A model generated the notes under the pieces. It saw only the letters and a list, made by a program, of their open reading frames with translations, ran no database searches and had not been told where the DNA came from. From Pseudocercospora fijiensis CIRAD86 (Eukaryota; Ascomycota; Dothideomycetes; Mycosphaerellales; Mycosphaerellaceae), in the NCBI RefSeq assembly GCF_000340215.1, contig NW_006921544.1, positions 216,599-280,598 of the forward strand: DNA of 64,000 bases, in the 5' to 3' direction. Positions 32,681-44,865 of this stretch are shown here, piece after piece. A program made the translations under genes and the position numbers. Each line of letters opens with the position of its first letter. Position 1 is the stretch's first letter.

Positions 32681-34790
32681 AGGAAGGTCGTAGAAAGATA
32701 ACTCTAGTAAGTTGTTTGCTAAAGTTAACTAGATAGGCGTCCTTCTAGCTAGCTATGCTCGACCTAGGGCCTGTTTAGTAGGATTCGGCCCTACTTAGGA
32801 CGACGGAGCGGCCTTAGGCACAATTACATGCTAGCGTCTAGTAAATAATGTCGCTCTTGCCGTAAAGGAGCGGGTTAGTTAGTAAGGTAATATATAGCCG
32901 TTATTGCTGCCTATTGTCGACTACGTAGCTTAACCTTACCTACGTAGATAGACCTTCGCTTTCTAACTTCAACTTCTTCTTTTTCTTCTTCTTCTTTATA
33001 TTAACTATACTGTATACCGGTATCCGCCTTACGCGTAACTAGCGACAGTGAATACCTCTACCCCTATTAATATACTAGCTGTCTGCGTATTCGCTTCGGC
33101 GTCGATGTTAATAGTATCGATACCTCTTTATCGCAAGTAGAAGTAGCTCTCTACTGCGATTAATACTATTCCTTGCTGGTTCTGCGACTTGCTACCGATA
33201 GAACCGCTTAGAATTAGTCGGGGTCCCTTAATAGGTATTGTTTGTTTAGTCCTTCTTAGTCTCCGATAGGCTTTACCGAAAGGTAACTCTCCTAGCGAGT
33301 AGGTTTAGGAATTAATCGCAGTCTTAGTATAGCTATTCTATAGTAGCATTGCTGTTAGGTAATTCCGTATTAGATAGTCTTCTTGTCTATTACTATAATA
33401 GGCTTTCTATATTAGGCTCTTCTCGGGATACTACACGTATATCTAGTTAAGCTTAGTATAACGCAGCCTTTGCAACTTCGGCGATTAGGAGCGTACGATG
33501 TCGGACATAGCCTCTAGGCAGCGAGCTGTTAATGCTATAGTTCCGCGGTACGAACAGGCGTCCTTAAGCAAGACGTCTTTATAAGGGCACTGCTATACGA
33601 CTATAGTAAGCGCATCGACTCTACTAGATAACTATAGTGCGTACCCCCCCCTTCCCTCCGAGCGTATTAAGACTATTATATACCTATAGTGCGCAAGCGT
33701 ATTAAGACTGCTTTATACTAGCAGTGCGCAAGAAAGAGTTGTTCTAGGGGCATATCTTTTAATAGTCTTTTTAGTTCGACTATTGTTCTCTAGGTAGCTT
33801 TAGTCGGTACCTAGTTTCTAACTCTTTAAGTTCGCTAGTGTTACACGCTTAATAATGCCTGTTCTACACACACTTCGGTGTTGTAGTTAGTAATAGAATG
33901 CGTTAATAGCTAGCGAGAGAGCAAGCTTATAGGCAATGTGTGCTTCTAGTATACTTCTTATAGTATACTCCTAGTAGGCCCTTAAACCGCTAGTTATATT
34001 AGATCCCTATAAACGCTATTGTTTATTTTCTCTGCCTTGCATAGTAACTAAGGCCTCTAGTTTTAGGGAGAGGTAGGCAAAGGAGGGCGAGGACGTAAGA
34101 GGTCGCTTCGGCGATTCTCGAAGAGATGCTATTTATAGCGCTCGTTATACGTTATCGCCCTACGCTTCTATTCTACCGTACATGTTGTAGTGCCTGCTAA
34201 CTAGTATATAGTACGATAAGTATAGTATTAGCTTCTAGGCTTTGTCGGTCTTCTCGAAATAGGACTTCTCGAAATAAGGCCTTCGGTATGCCTAAGGCTA
34301 CGGTCGTCGTTATCGTATTAGACACTTTTGTTAGCGCTATTTGCTAGAAATGCGCTCAATCGACTCGGTCTAGCGTTATAGCGGCGGTATTGTTGTTTAG
34401 AAAGCATCGTAAATTCGAGGAAGGAGATTTAGATAGAGGAAGCCTCGACAGCCCGCTAAGGCTCGGATTTACTATAGTATAATATCCGATTAGCGGGATT
34501 AGGCTAGCTTTAAGATCGCGATTTCCTCTTACGCATCCATTAACTTTAGCTATATACCGATATCGATAAAGAATATAATAAAGAGCGTAACGGTGCTAAA
34601 AACGCGAGAAATATATACTATACTATATGCTATCTTAAAGGTCTACTATCTAGTCTACTGTCTACCGCGAAGTCCTGCTAAACAACCGCTAAATTAACGC
34701 TAAAACACGCGATTTCCGACCTACCGACGGTCTACGTATCTCTGTACTATATCTACTACCTACTCGGCAGATACTACGATAGGATATTGT
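32681..34790. other. Spacer without recognised gene, RIP-mutated
   Basis: No continuous frame could be followed on either strand. It includes a pyrimidine run CTTCTTCTTTTTCTTC at about 32,968-32,995 and a duplicated GCGTATTAAGACT at 33,661 and 33,698. Possible 3' flanks of the two convergent genes. Confidence 0.4.
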
Positions 34791-34799
34791 CGTCGATAT

Positions 34800-37700
34800 T
34801 ACTGCTACGGCTGCTTGCTGCACTTAAGCTTCTCGTACGAGCGCCCTCGCTATATAGACCCTTAGTAGCTGCAGGAATGCGAATGTTACGACTACTACGA
34901 CGACTAATATAAGCCTGTATTAACTGCTTAGTCGCCTCCTCTACTATAATATCGTCTTCTTCTTTAATAGGTAGAGCGGCAGGGCTAGCGGTAGTAGAGG
35001 CAGATCGACTAGGGCCTAGCTAAGCACTACGGCGCGTACGCTTTCGAGCAGATAGTACATCGGAAGGCCTAGTAGGATCGGAGACCGTAGGGCTATCGGA
35101 CGGAGGGTTAGAAGGAGCCGCTATAGCAGGTGTCTGCTAAGTCTGCTGCTAAGTCTGCTGCTAAGTCTGCTGCTAAGTTTGCTAAGCTAGGCCGTGCTAT
35201 ATACCGGACTAGCGTATAGTATTCGCGAAGGCAGATCGTCTTAAGGAGTTATTTAGGTTACGCTAGTCGGCCTCTATCTGCTATAGAGTCCTATAGGTTA
35301 CTAGACGTAGATCTGCTAAGCTACCTTTAGCTCCCTATTCTTCTGCCGCCTGTCTAGTAGTAGTAGTATCTTTAATAGCCTTCGTAGCAGCCTCCTGCTT
35401 CGCTTTCTATTCCGCCTTATAGGCCTCCTAATTAGTATATACATCTTCGGCTATACTAATAACAGTAGTAAGCAGCTCGTCGAGATTAGTATCCTTATAC
35501 TGCTACTTATTTAATTCTAGTGCGACTTGTAACAGCCTATCTCTATCGATATTTAAATCCTCCTAGATCTCGTACGACCGAGTAAGAAGGAAGACCTCTA
35601 ACACAGACTATATTAGCCTATCCTTTATATATATGCCGGCTAGTATGCGGAACAAGCGGTTCTTACGTAGGTGTAGGGCATCTACTTTCTTTAAGCACTA
35701 CTCCTTAATACGCTTAAGTGTATAGCTTAGCCTCGTGCCCTTACCTAGTAGGTTGACTAGCTTAATACGCTTAACTAGTAGTTCAGGTAGATCGGCTATT
35801 AGTTCTGTATTGTAGAAGTTATAGCAGTCTCTCTAATCTATTTAGCTAAGTAGATACGGAAACTAGGTTAAGTGCTCGCTATAGTACTTATTTATTACTA
35901 CGCGAAAGCAGCGACTAGGAATCTTAAGGTAATCGTTTAGTGTATCTAAGAAGACCTTCGGGATATTCTTACGGCTCTCTAGCTTAGACGTATTCTATAT
36001 ATTACTTTCCTTAGATTTTCCTCGCCTACGGCTACTAGCGGCACTATCTCTAGTATCGGTATTAGCGTTACTATATACATTATCCTAATCGCTCGTACCG
36101 CCGACATCCTCGCTAGGAAGCTCTTATCGCAACCTGCTCGGTCCGGTAGTATATACGCTACGGCCTCTACTACGAGTACCTCTACCGCGAGTACCTTTAC
36201 CGCGACCGCTACGACTACGACTACGACTACGACCGCTAGACTACGACTGCGCCTATACCTATACCTACGCTAGTAGAAGGATAGAAAGCATGCTAGCGCC
36301 TTCTAGCATACGCTTAATATAGTCTCCGCTATAGTATAGGACGAAGAAGAACGCCCGAGGCCGGTAGAAGTGTAGCTTATTAAAGAAGCCCTGCGAATTT
36401 AGAAGCGCTAGTCGTCGAGCAATGCGTCTAAGTCGCTACTAAAGGTCTCCTAGGTTGCGAGTAATATTGAACTTCTACTAGTATATATCCGCGATATTAG
36501 GCACATCTAATCTAATGCTTGCTACGGTAGTAGCTACTATATATCGAATGTTAGAGTCTAGCTTATAATACTTATTATATCGATCGTCCTAGTCTAGCTT
36601 TAGTACCCTCGCAGTATAGAAGGAGATAGTACGGGTAACATTAATACCTAGACCTACGCCTAGGCTATACTAATACTTCTTAGTTAGATCCGGATTATCC
36701 TTAGTTAGATATAATAACTAGCTACGGGCGATATCGACGAAATTAGCGATATATTTATAGCCGTTAATAAATACTAGAGACTTGCGTATATTCTATAGCG
36801 TAGTAGATCCCTTCTTAATATCCTTGTCCTCGCTATTAGGAGTTAGTAGATAGGAGACCGCATTATTAATTACTATATATAGCATATCGTAGTTAGTAAG
36901 ATGCTCTCTCGGGATAAACTTAATAATATACGTAATCTCTAGTCGATCGATACTACTACGGATAATCTTAGTCTCGTATAGATTAGGGCCTTTATCGCGT
37001 ATGCTAGCATACTTTATCGCATACTTAGTGCACTCTTTATCTATAGTAGCCGATGTTAATAGCGTACTAGTATCGATACGTAGGCGATTACGCATTTAAC
37101 CGACCTGCGAGTATTCGTTACGGAAACTAGAAGGCTCGCCCTAGTTATAGATTAGGTGCGCCTTATCGATAATAAGTAGACTAATACGCTCGCGGACCTC
37201 TAGTTCGTTTAGTAACGAAAGGAATTGCGGAGATGCTACCTATTCTAGACTAAGCAGGAGGTGCTAGACCTTACCTTTTAGAATATTCTTAAACATGCCT
37301 AGGTCGATCTTCTTAGTATCGGTAGAGATATATACTAAATAGACGAGGCTACTAGTATTGCTAGCTATATGCTCGATAGCTGCTGCTTGTTCGGCACCTA
37401 AGCGGTTTAATAGAACAACTTAAATAGTAATTATACTAGTTAGCATTATAAAGCCCTAGAGTAGCAAACTCTTTCCCTCGCCTATACGAGCAATAAATAG
37501 GACATTATTCTAGCTATAGATAAGTGCGTATATTACTATCTTCTGCGGTAGAGTTAGTATGTATTCTATACTAGGGTGCTTGAAATCGAGGAGTTTAGTT
37601 AAGCCTTTCTCGATAATTTCCGCCTAGTACTAGACAGTCTCTTTAAACTAGCCTACTTACTATACTAGTTCTTATATACGCGCGAGTAAGGTATCTAGAT

Positions 37701-37930
37701 CCGTAATCTTCTCGATGCGTCGCTAGAAGTGCCGCGGCTAGTCTGATTTTAATTAAGGTAGCTTTATCGGCTTAATACCGAAGTCTAGACGCATACGCGT
37801 AATAGCGGAACGACCTAGCAATAGTGCTTAATATAGCTCTTAGCGCTCGAGTCGCTGCTTCTTCTAGCGCGCAGCCTTCTTATTCTCGCGCTACTTACGG
37901 CGCTGCTTTTTAGACGCTATGCTAGACGCT
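34800..37930 (-). pseudogene. RecQ-like DEAD/DEAH helicase, RIP-broken
   Basis: Minus frame with TAG/TAA as Gln. A basic N-terminus (ARRKKQRLERQEL) precedes Walker A ARIGEGKSLLLQG at 37,468-37,490, VVLLNRLGAEQ (motif Ia region) and VQHLLLSLEQVASPQF. Motif II IIDKAHLIYNQG follows at about 37,150-37,175 (Glu of D-E-A-H changed to Lys, as by G to A), then motif III TSATID near 37,050. RKSLVFINGYK, RYIVATTVASIRLDVPNI (motif V region) and QQRLRRIARR (motif VI region) run to about 36,400. The C-terminal part has a Ser/Arg/Gly-rich stretch (36,190-36,240), CYNFYN and a Gln-rich TQQQTQQQTQQ repeat (35,135-35,175). A broken relative lies at 40.1-42 kb. Would unwind DNA 3' to 5'; now inactive. Confidence 0.75.
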
Positions 37931-38012
37931 AGGTACTAGATACTAGACGCTAGGTGCTAATACTAGATACTAGATACTAGATGCTAGATGCTAGATGCTA
38001 GGTACTAGCTAG
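37920..38012. repeat. ACTAGATACT-type short tandem repeat
   Basis: Repeated GCTAGGTACTAGATACTAG modules of 7-11 bp, RIP-altered, at the 5' side of the minus-strand helicase. Confidence 0.7.
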
Positions 38013-39300
38013 TGTTCGAGTCGGCGATGTCGTTAGTTTAGCGCTAATCGAGTACTAAAGGAATAGAAAAGTTAGCGAGTAGCGGCGGCAGCGAGGTCGA
38101 ATTTAAACCCTGTTTCAAGGACATACGGACCTTCGGCGGAGCCTATATAACACTCAAACTTTGCAACTACGTACTACGTTTATCGAGATTAGGCTACGGG
38201 TTAAAGTTCTAAGTGCTAGAGGCTAAAGAGCTAGTTTGCCCTCTAGACTAAGCAGGCTATATAGGTTAAAATATAGAATAGATAGACACGCGGAGGTTGT
38301 AGAGGGCACTAGAAAGGTAGACCTCTAATGCTTTATTGTTACGGCTAGGTATTATTTATTTAAAAGTGAATTATATAGGGGTAGGCAAACGAGTTAGGCG
38401 AGACTAGCAATTCACGTTTCCTAATTATAATTCTCAAATTTGTAAAGCAATAGTATTATTAGAATACGCAGTTATCTTGTTAGTATAATTATCTAGGAAC
38501 CGTCTCTATTATATACTATACTACGAGTACTAGTTGTTGCGGTATTCGAGCTATAATGCCTGCGCTAGTAGGTAGTTAGTCGAAGCTGCACCCGCCCTGA
38601 ACGGTTTAGCCTTAGGCGCTTCGCTAGAATGAGATCTCGAATAGCGCTAAACCTAATGTGGTATAGTATAGAAATGGAAGTCACGAGCAGCACACATACG
38701 AATTCAACCACGAAGCGCCTGAATGGAGGTAGGCATATTCAGAGTCCTCAGATCCCAACGCATGCTTTTAAATGCCCTCAGACGCACTTGGATGGAAGGT
38801 TCAGGCCATATCAATCATTCAAGTTCAATCATTGACTTCGTTACGAGGGCTGGCAGATTTGAGGGCCTCGGGAAGCCGGTGCATACCGACAGACGTGCAA
38901 CGCTGGGACATCCACTCGGATGCAGGCGGGTGGTGTTTCAGGATCATATGTTGACTCGAATGGTTTGGCTACGCTCTTACAAAGATCCAAGCCTATAGGA
39001 AAGTCTGTACCGTTCGTGGAGTGCATTCGAGGGCTAATGTCTTGAATTTTCGATTGGGCTTTGCAGGCGAAGCTGGAAACACCATAGACCTCTGCGCCTC
39101 GGATGACACCGATGCAAGTGCGAGAATCTGGGATGAACATGAATGAGCCGGCACACTCACTGCACTGCTCAAAGTCTTGTTGAAGGACTGCTCGGATTCG
39201 GCCTGTAACCTGAACGAGGAGGACTGCAATCTACCTCTCAAGTTAGGCGCTTCTCCTTCGAGTGTGGTCTTGAGCCATAGCAACTGCGTGCCATGAGTCT
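38013..39300. other. RIP border region, no gene seen
   Basis: Strongly mutated to about 38,580, where CA/TG return abruptly (GCTGCACCCGCCCTGAACGG). From there to 39,300 the composition is ordinary, with only short overlapping frames on both strands and no recognised motif. Confidence 0.45.
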
Positions 39301-39521
39301 ATTGTTTTGATACATTTCTGTCCCAAAAGTGCCTATCCCTCTTCAATTTCCACCTCGACATCAACACTTCCCATTCGCCATTACTACTCGTCAAACCCGT
39401 CTATTACTTTAAGCGGCTCATCCAAGAGCTTCTTACCTAGCTCGAAGTCCTGCGTTGACGTCCTCAAGATCCACAAAGGCGGCTTTCCAATCTCAGCACC
39501 AGAACGACATCGAAAACACCA

Positions 39522-40070
39522 CTACCATAGAAAGCATTCCGCATTCAGCATAACAGACCGCGGCGGTCGTGGTGGCGGCCGTAGTCGAGGCGGAAGACGT
39601 GGTAATAGATGGCACGCCTGCCAATACTGAATGGGCTGGATTCGGATAAGACCAATCCCGCATTTCTGATAGGCAGCGCCAACAACTGAACATGGCGGCG
39701 AGTCGTGCAAAGAGTGCTTCTCAAGGTAGTCTTGGTCGCGGCGGTGCTCTTGTCGATAGAGGCGGTCAAGGTTGCAATCGTAGAGGCAGTCAAGGCGCAG
39801 ATGATACACTAGCACCAGCAGCTCTTTCTCCACGAGCGTCCTCAGTTCACTACTCCAGATGTTCCATTGCCCGAGCGAGAGGTCCTCCACCCTCGACACC
39901 CCCAAGAGTGCTGTAACCTGATCTTGACATAGGAGTTCACGCCCGAGAAGCTCCAGCAAGTAGTTCACACTATCAGCGAATGTAGAGGCATACGTAGGAT
40001 CAAGTAGAACATCATCCGAAATAGCCTGTAGGAGATTTTGCACATACTCCACCACCCGGGAGAGATTCAA
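39522..40070 (-). CDS. Hypothetical minus-strand frame, 182 aa
   Basis: An ATG-started frame (MNLSRVVEYVQNLLQAISDD) with a Leu-rich helical first half, then Arg/Pro-rich. The plus strand in the same place shows Arg/Gly-rich reading (DRGGRGGGRSRGGRRG at 39,560-39,605). Neither is recognised. It lies at the point where the helicase homology of 40.1-42 kb breaks off, so it may be foreign sequence joined to a truncated helicase. Confidence 0.25.
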   Translation of the reverse strand: MNLSRVVEYVQNLLQAISDDVLLDPTYASTFADSVNYLLELLGRELLCQDQVTALLGVSRVEDLSLGQWNIWSSELRTLVEKELLVLVYHLRLDCLYDCNLDRLYRQEHRRDQDYLEKHSLHDSPPCSVVGAAYQKCGIGLIRIQPIQYWQACHLLPRLPPRLRPPPRPPRSVMLNAECFLW

Positions 40071-40149
40071 GATAATGTCGTTGAGTCTCCTCCCTTCGGA
40101 TAATGCACACTATCATGGTCGCTGCCATCGGGCAGGACTATAGTGCTCC

Positions 40150-41995
40150 AGGCTTTCAGTTTTTTACTGTCCGCACAGTGCTGCACATCGCGCCACTCAA
40201 TCAACTTGGCGAAGAGCAGAAAGCCGACCTCGAAGGCCCTATCGCGAGCATGCAGGCAAGTCAACTTGTGTAGACTGTCCACATTACCGCCCAGGCAAAG
40301 GCAGATGAGCCTAACCTGTTCAAGGATCTCGATACAAACACATTGTCCTATGCCCAGATCAGGCTCTTCATCCCGACTTCTGTGCACTTTTGGTCCTCCC
40401 GCACCTCCGCATCCGCATCGTTGCTCGAGCGATCGACGAGCTCCACTATGTCGAGGAGTGGAAAGCCTTTCGCGTACACTTTGCGCAACTGTATACGCTT
40501 GGTCTTGGGCTCCGGACCGACACTGCTAGCTTTGGGTGTATCGCAACGATGTCTACACCCACGCCCGAGATTCTGCTTCTAGAGGCAGGCTCCAGTATAG
40601 TTGATGATGAGCTATACATGACTGAGATATTCCGGTCAACTATTGATGAGCCAAATACGACGTGCGTCCTGCAGAATATTGCCTTTCGCGAGAAGGGAAA
40701 AGAAGAATGTACATACTTGTACTTCCTTCTGAATGATGCGGTAAGTGATACTGGCGAAGCCACCCCAGCGAGTATTTCAAAGACATTGGTTTTCAGTCGT
40801 AGCAAGTTTCGGGATATTGTCGACCTCTTCCGCTTCTGGCTGATCGGGAAGACCAAAGATTGTCCAGATCCAGCGAAGCGTTGCATCAATGCGCCTGGCG
40901 GGCACGATGTACACGAGGTTGTGCCCTCCTACACCAGCTATGTCCCACAGCACGACATGGACCTCCCATACAGCGGATTCGCGAAGCTGGATCCAGTACC
41001 TGGTTCAGAGTGTCGACTTCTAGGTAGTACGACCGCCATTGGCGCAGGCAAGAAACTTGGTGATATCAAGCGTGTCGCCTAGGTCCTTCTACCGCCTACG
41101 ATGGATCCAGCCAGCCTTGGGATCGTGGTTTCACGATCCGAAGCCTCGGAGCCCGGAGCTCTCTCGCCGTCTCGGCCGCGGTGGCAGGGAGATCGAGCAC
41201 TGTGAGGCCCTCGTGTTCCTGTCAGGCTGGGTAGCCAACAACACCAACAAGAACCCACCACATGCAACAGTAGAGAAGACATTCGTTCCTCTTTCCAATC
41301 GACGGCAGCGCGAGATGGAGAAGCAGCGCAGGTGTCGTGGAGAACTGCTGTGTCTTATGCTGCCACATGTACCAATGGCTCGCACGGCGCTCAGACATGC
41401 AGAGAATCCAGAGGAGAATGTCAACGACCTAGGCCACCAGCGCTTTGGCGATCATGAGTCGGAATTTGAGGAGAACGATGCACCAGACCCAGGGAAGAAG
41501 TCGAAGAAGGGTGCGAGCGAGCTCAGCGCAAGCCTCTGCCAGATCCAATACGCCGCGGACGAGCAAGGCGGGAACAATGCTTGCTGTCGCAAGGAGATCA
41601 ACAAGTACATGGGAGAAGCCGATAGCCAGCACGATATCCCCAAACCGCCAGCGTACAAGAAGTGCTGCCTACACTGTTATCCAGACCTGACTAAGGAAGT
41701 CGGGTTGGATCCACGCCTACCTCGTCGCCCAAAGCCAGCCGAAGCACCTCCGCCTAATACTCGCCCAGCATTGGCTTTTCCACACCTGGAGAAATAGGTT
41801 GGAGAGCAGGTTGATCGGATCTTGTATCATGGCGAATGCCGCAACTTCCGTACTCCTGCCTCCTCCTTGATCAGTGAAGAGCTGCTGTGGAAGATTTGCG
41901 ACGTAGCCGAGGCCCAGTAGCTTGCTGACAGCGACTTCTGGGAGGCTCATCAGCTTTCGCCTGCAATCCTTGTCTAGCATGTTACTGAGCTTGAC
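40150..41995 (+). pseudogene. RecQ-like helicase, second copy, truncated and frameshifted, not RIP-mutated
   Basis: Starts after motif I: LHIAPLNQLGEEQKADLEG (motif Ia region) at about 40,180-40,235, one TAG, LFKDLDTNTLSYAQI. After a frameshift comes motif II AIDELHYVEEWKAFRVHFAQL at about 40,425-40,490 and motif III-like CIATM. Then RSTIDEPNTTCVLQN, SISKTLVFSRSKFRDIVDLFR (motif IV) and CRLLGSTTAIGAGKKLGDIKRV (motif V) at about 41,010-41,080. Further fragments with Cys-rich and Pro-rich C-terminal sequence follow in two frames (KKCCLHCYPDLTKEVGLDP, ELLWKICDVAEA). Walker A and the N-terminus are absent. Same family as the mutated gene at 34.8-37.9 kb but of ordinary base composition, so it was too diverged or too rare to be hit by RIP. 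Confidence 0.72.
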
Positions 41996-42059
41996 GATCC
42001 AGACGGCGGCGGGTGATCATGAACAAGTTCAAATGCTGCCAGCTGGGGGCACAAGGACA

Positions 42060-42865
42060 CTGTCGTGGCTAGCATTGTCGCGCAGATGAACCAGATCGTT
42101 GCTGAGGCGTATGAGAGGGATGCTGCATATAAGGAACTGATGCGTAAGCAGGGTGAGAAGCGTCAAAAGGGCATAGAAGACGCCGCCACTGCTGGACATG
42201 GAGGTGCTGCACCCGCGCAAGGAGAAGATGGTACTGCTCCTACGTGGTGAGAAGATGGTACTGCTCCCACGTGGTGAGAAGATGGCGCTGGATCTGAACC
42301 ACCTGAGCTGACACGTGAACAGCGTCGCCAAAAGTACACGCAGACTGTCGCTTAGTCCGGCAATTTCCAGGCTCGAGAAGAAGACCCGAGGACGAACACG
42401 CAACACCAATCGTCCTGGTGCCCCACGTTCTTGCGGTACTACTTCAGGATCTGCCAACATTCCCAGCACTGCTTCTGCCTCAGCATCTCAAGGTCGCCTG
42501 TCTCCAAAAGAGCAAAAGCAATACGTCTCGAAGGACACGGCCATGGCAATGGGGTCCAGATTGACGAAGCGGTAGGTGAACTCAGGACCGGTAGTGAGAC
42601 TTTCATTGTTGCCGCAGGAGCGCAGGCCGAGAACATCCGAGACGGTGCTGCTTTCAACTCAGGCCTGGTGTCACGCGGCAGTGAGCGAGTGGATAGCAGC
42701 GAGCGAGTGACCAGCAGCCAGCGAGCGGTCGAAATCGGACGATCTCGGAGGGAGGAGAAGGACTCTCGGTCTCTGGCTCTCACGAGTCGTGGTAGTAGTG
42801 GTTCCTCGAGAGCATCGACTGATTACGGCAATGCCTTTGATGACGATGTTTGCGGTGTAATCTAG
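42060..42865 (+). CDS. Plus-strand frames after the helicase, possibly its tail
   Basis: Two frames: 42,065-42,250 (IVAQMNQIVAEAYERDAAYKE, helical and acidic) and 42,431-42,865, Arg/Ser-rich with a duplicated GTGAGCGAGTGGATAGCAGC-like unit (SERVDSSERVTSSQRAVE). Between them a 27-bp unit with GAGAAGATGGTACTGCTCC is repeated in tandem (42,222-42,290). Likely decayed C-terminus of the helicase or an unrelated relic. Confidence 0.25.
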
Positions 42866-43079
42866 CCGGCGCACCCACGATACTGGTATCAGTAGATGGC
42901 GCAGAGTGCGTAGATCACATCAAAAGAAAGCGAAATTGGCCAGAGTGCGATGTGCTGTCGAGAGAACGTGGTTGTCATGAAGCTGAGAAGTCATGCATGC
43001 GTGAAAGTAAAAAGTCGCGGTGCCTGTTCCCGCCAATCGGACGTCGGGCTGCCACGTAAACCCGAGGGCTTCGCGGGAT

Positions 43080-43265
43080 TCGACATTTCTATCCACCTTT
43101 TCCATCTACCTTTTCCATCCACTTTTTCTATCCACTTTTTCTGTCTACCTTTCCTATCCACCTTTCCTATCCACCTTTCCCATCCACCTTTTCCATCCAC
43201 CTTCTCTGTCTACTTTTTCCGTCTACCTCATCCACCTTTTCTGTCTACCTTTTCTTTCCACCACC
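43080..43265. repeat. 13-bp polypyrimidine minisatellite
   Basis: About fourteen copies of TCCACCTTTTCCA and close variants. The plus strand is nearly pure pyrimidine with scattered A/G, the minus strand purine-rich (Lys/Gly/Trp-rich in any frame, an artefact). Confidence 0.92.
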
Positions 43266-43269
43266 CTTG

Positions 43270-44850
43270 TGCTGCCTAAGATCCCTGCTTCTCCTCTCCC
43301 CTTTTAGACTTCAGCGCGTGTGTCGAAACACAGCAATTCGAGTCTCAAGGCATTGTTCGCATGCGCATGCCACGCAAGAATGCCTTCTCGAGATCTCCCG
43401 GATTCCCAAAAACCCCATCCACGAATACACGATGCCGACGTCGAACGAAACGTTGCGCGGAGAAGGACGAATACCACCACCGATGGCGCATGCGCAGAAT
43501 ACCTCGAAGCCTCAAGATGCGACACGACACTGGACTTGGTGAGATGAGCGCGCGATGACACGGTGCGAATAACACCTTCAACGCGACGCGACAATGACGA
43601 GAATGCGAGATGCAACGCGATACACACACCGACTGTACGATCCAAGAATGAGACGGACGATTGGAACATCAAGAGCATGAAGAGGCGGTAGGCAGTATGA
43701 TTCAGAGTCAATACACGCGTCGATGCAAGAGTTCTTCGACAAGCAGCAGCGCCTGAGAATGTGCTCGTGGTGTAATGCCTCCGGCTCTCGTTCGCCCACT
43801 GCCTGTTAGAGATAGGTAAGATATGTGGCGCGCAGAAGTCAGTGAGCTTTCTTAGTCTCAGCCCAATCGTAATGCGTCTTCGCGTAGGTGTGACAGTGGC
43901 AATGGCGCTGGCGATGGCTGACTGAATACAGGACACCTCGCATTGTCGTGTAGGGTTTTCAGCGTGGTAGCTAGGCCGGAGTGGTGCTTTCTGGTGTTGT
44001 TGCGACAATCATACTTCCTTTTGCATTCTTCGGGATACTCTCTACATGCAGGCTTCATCGAAAAGGTTTCGGCACCCGGCTATTTGGCCGTCTTTTGGCC
44101 AGCATCTCCATCCAGCATGCGAATGTAGACTCTTCATCTCGTCAGACTTTGCAGCCCACTCATCATCGTCTATGTGTCAACTCAAGTCGTGGACCTTGCG
44201 ACCCTTTCTTCTTCGGCAGCGGCGGACTCTAAGCTGGAGCTGGCTGATGTTGTTGGGGAGGACGAGGTGATGCTACTGCTGCTGCTTGCTGCCTTTAATA
44301 GGCCAGCATTGGATCTTCGCCATCTCTCTTTCGAGTGGTGAGTCGAACCGAGAGCGAGCGCGTGAAGGTGGTAGCACAAAGGCTGGAGCGTCGTTCGCTT
44401 CGCAGCAGGGAGACTCGCTCTTAAGTAGCCGAAGCAACTTCTTCTTCAAGAGCAGGGAGATTTTCTGTCTGCTGTTGCTGTCATTGACGTCGCCGCTATC
44501 GAACAAGCATCAGCACTTTTTCATCTGCTGCAGTGAGGTGGAACACACCGGAGAAGGCATCATCAATCTCCTCGGAGGCTGCTGGGAAAGGATTCATGAT
44601 GGCGACGGCGAAGCCGAGGTGCTGAAGGCGCGGGTGATGTCTGTCGCTGAGAAAGGAAACAAAAAGAGAAAGACGCAGCAGAAGAGTGATGGCGAGGACC
44701 CTGTTACTTTGAACCATGGCGAGGACCCTACATCGACCGTCACAGTGAAGTTGTCAACACGTTGCTTGTGATCATCGGTTGCACTAGTTTCCAAGCCTCT
44801 GCCTCCGCCCATGGCACCCGCATTATTGCGCAGGCATAGGCCGTACTCCT
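43270..44850. other. No supported gene
   Basis: Many overlapping short frames on both strands, including 43,304-44,008 minus and 44,286-44,771 plus. The latter ends in a Lys-rich stretch (KGNKKRKTQQKSDG) and a repeated GGCGAGGACCCT. None is recognised or clearly favoured. Confidence 0.35.
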
Positions 44851-44865
44851 CGGCCACCTCTTGAT

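Larger units (their letters stand above)
28431..38580. mobile_element. Candidate two-gene mobile element: DUF6589-like protein + RecQ-like helicase
   Basis: A continuous RIP-mutated block with two large convergent genes, a DUF6589-like protein on plus (29.1-32.4 kb) and a RecQ-like helicase on minus (37.93-34.8 kb), and about 2.4 kb of gene-free, microsatellite-rich sequence between. RIP shows that this block, or most of it, was repetitive. No terminal inverted repeats or target duplication were found by eye, so unity and ends are inference. DUF6589 proteins and RecQ-like helicases each occur in repetitive fungal DNA. Confidence 0.45.

Noticed and set aside
28431..38580. Starship giant transposon with a DUF3435 tyrosine recombinase captain
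   Set aside because: No tyrosine-recombinase motif (R...H-x-x-R...Y) was found at either end; the plus-strand gene fits DUF6589 better.
43080..43265. CRISPR-like array
   Set aside because: Units are contiguous 13-bp repeats without unique spacers; it is a minisatellite. The same holds for the arrays at 17.1, 18.7 and 56.3 kb.
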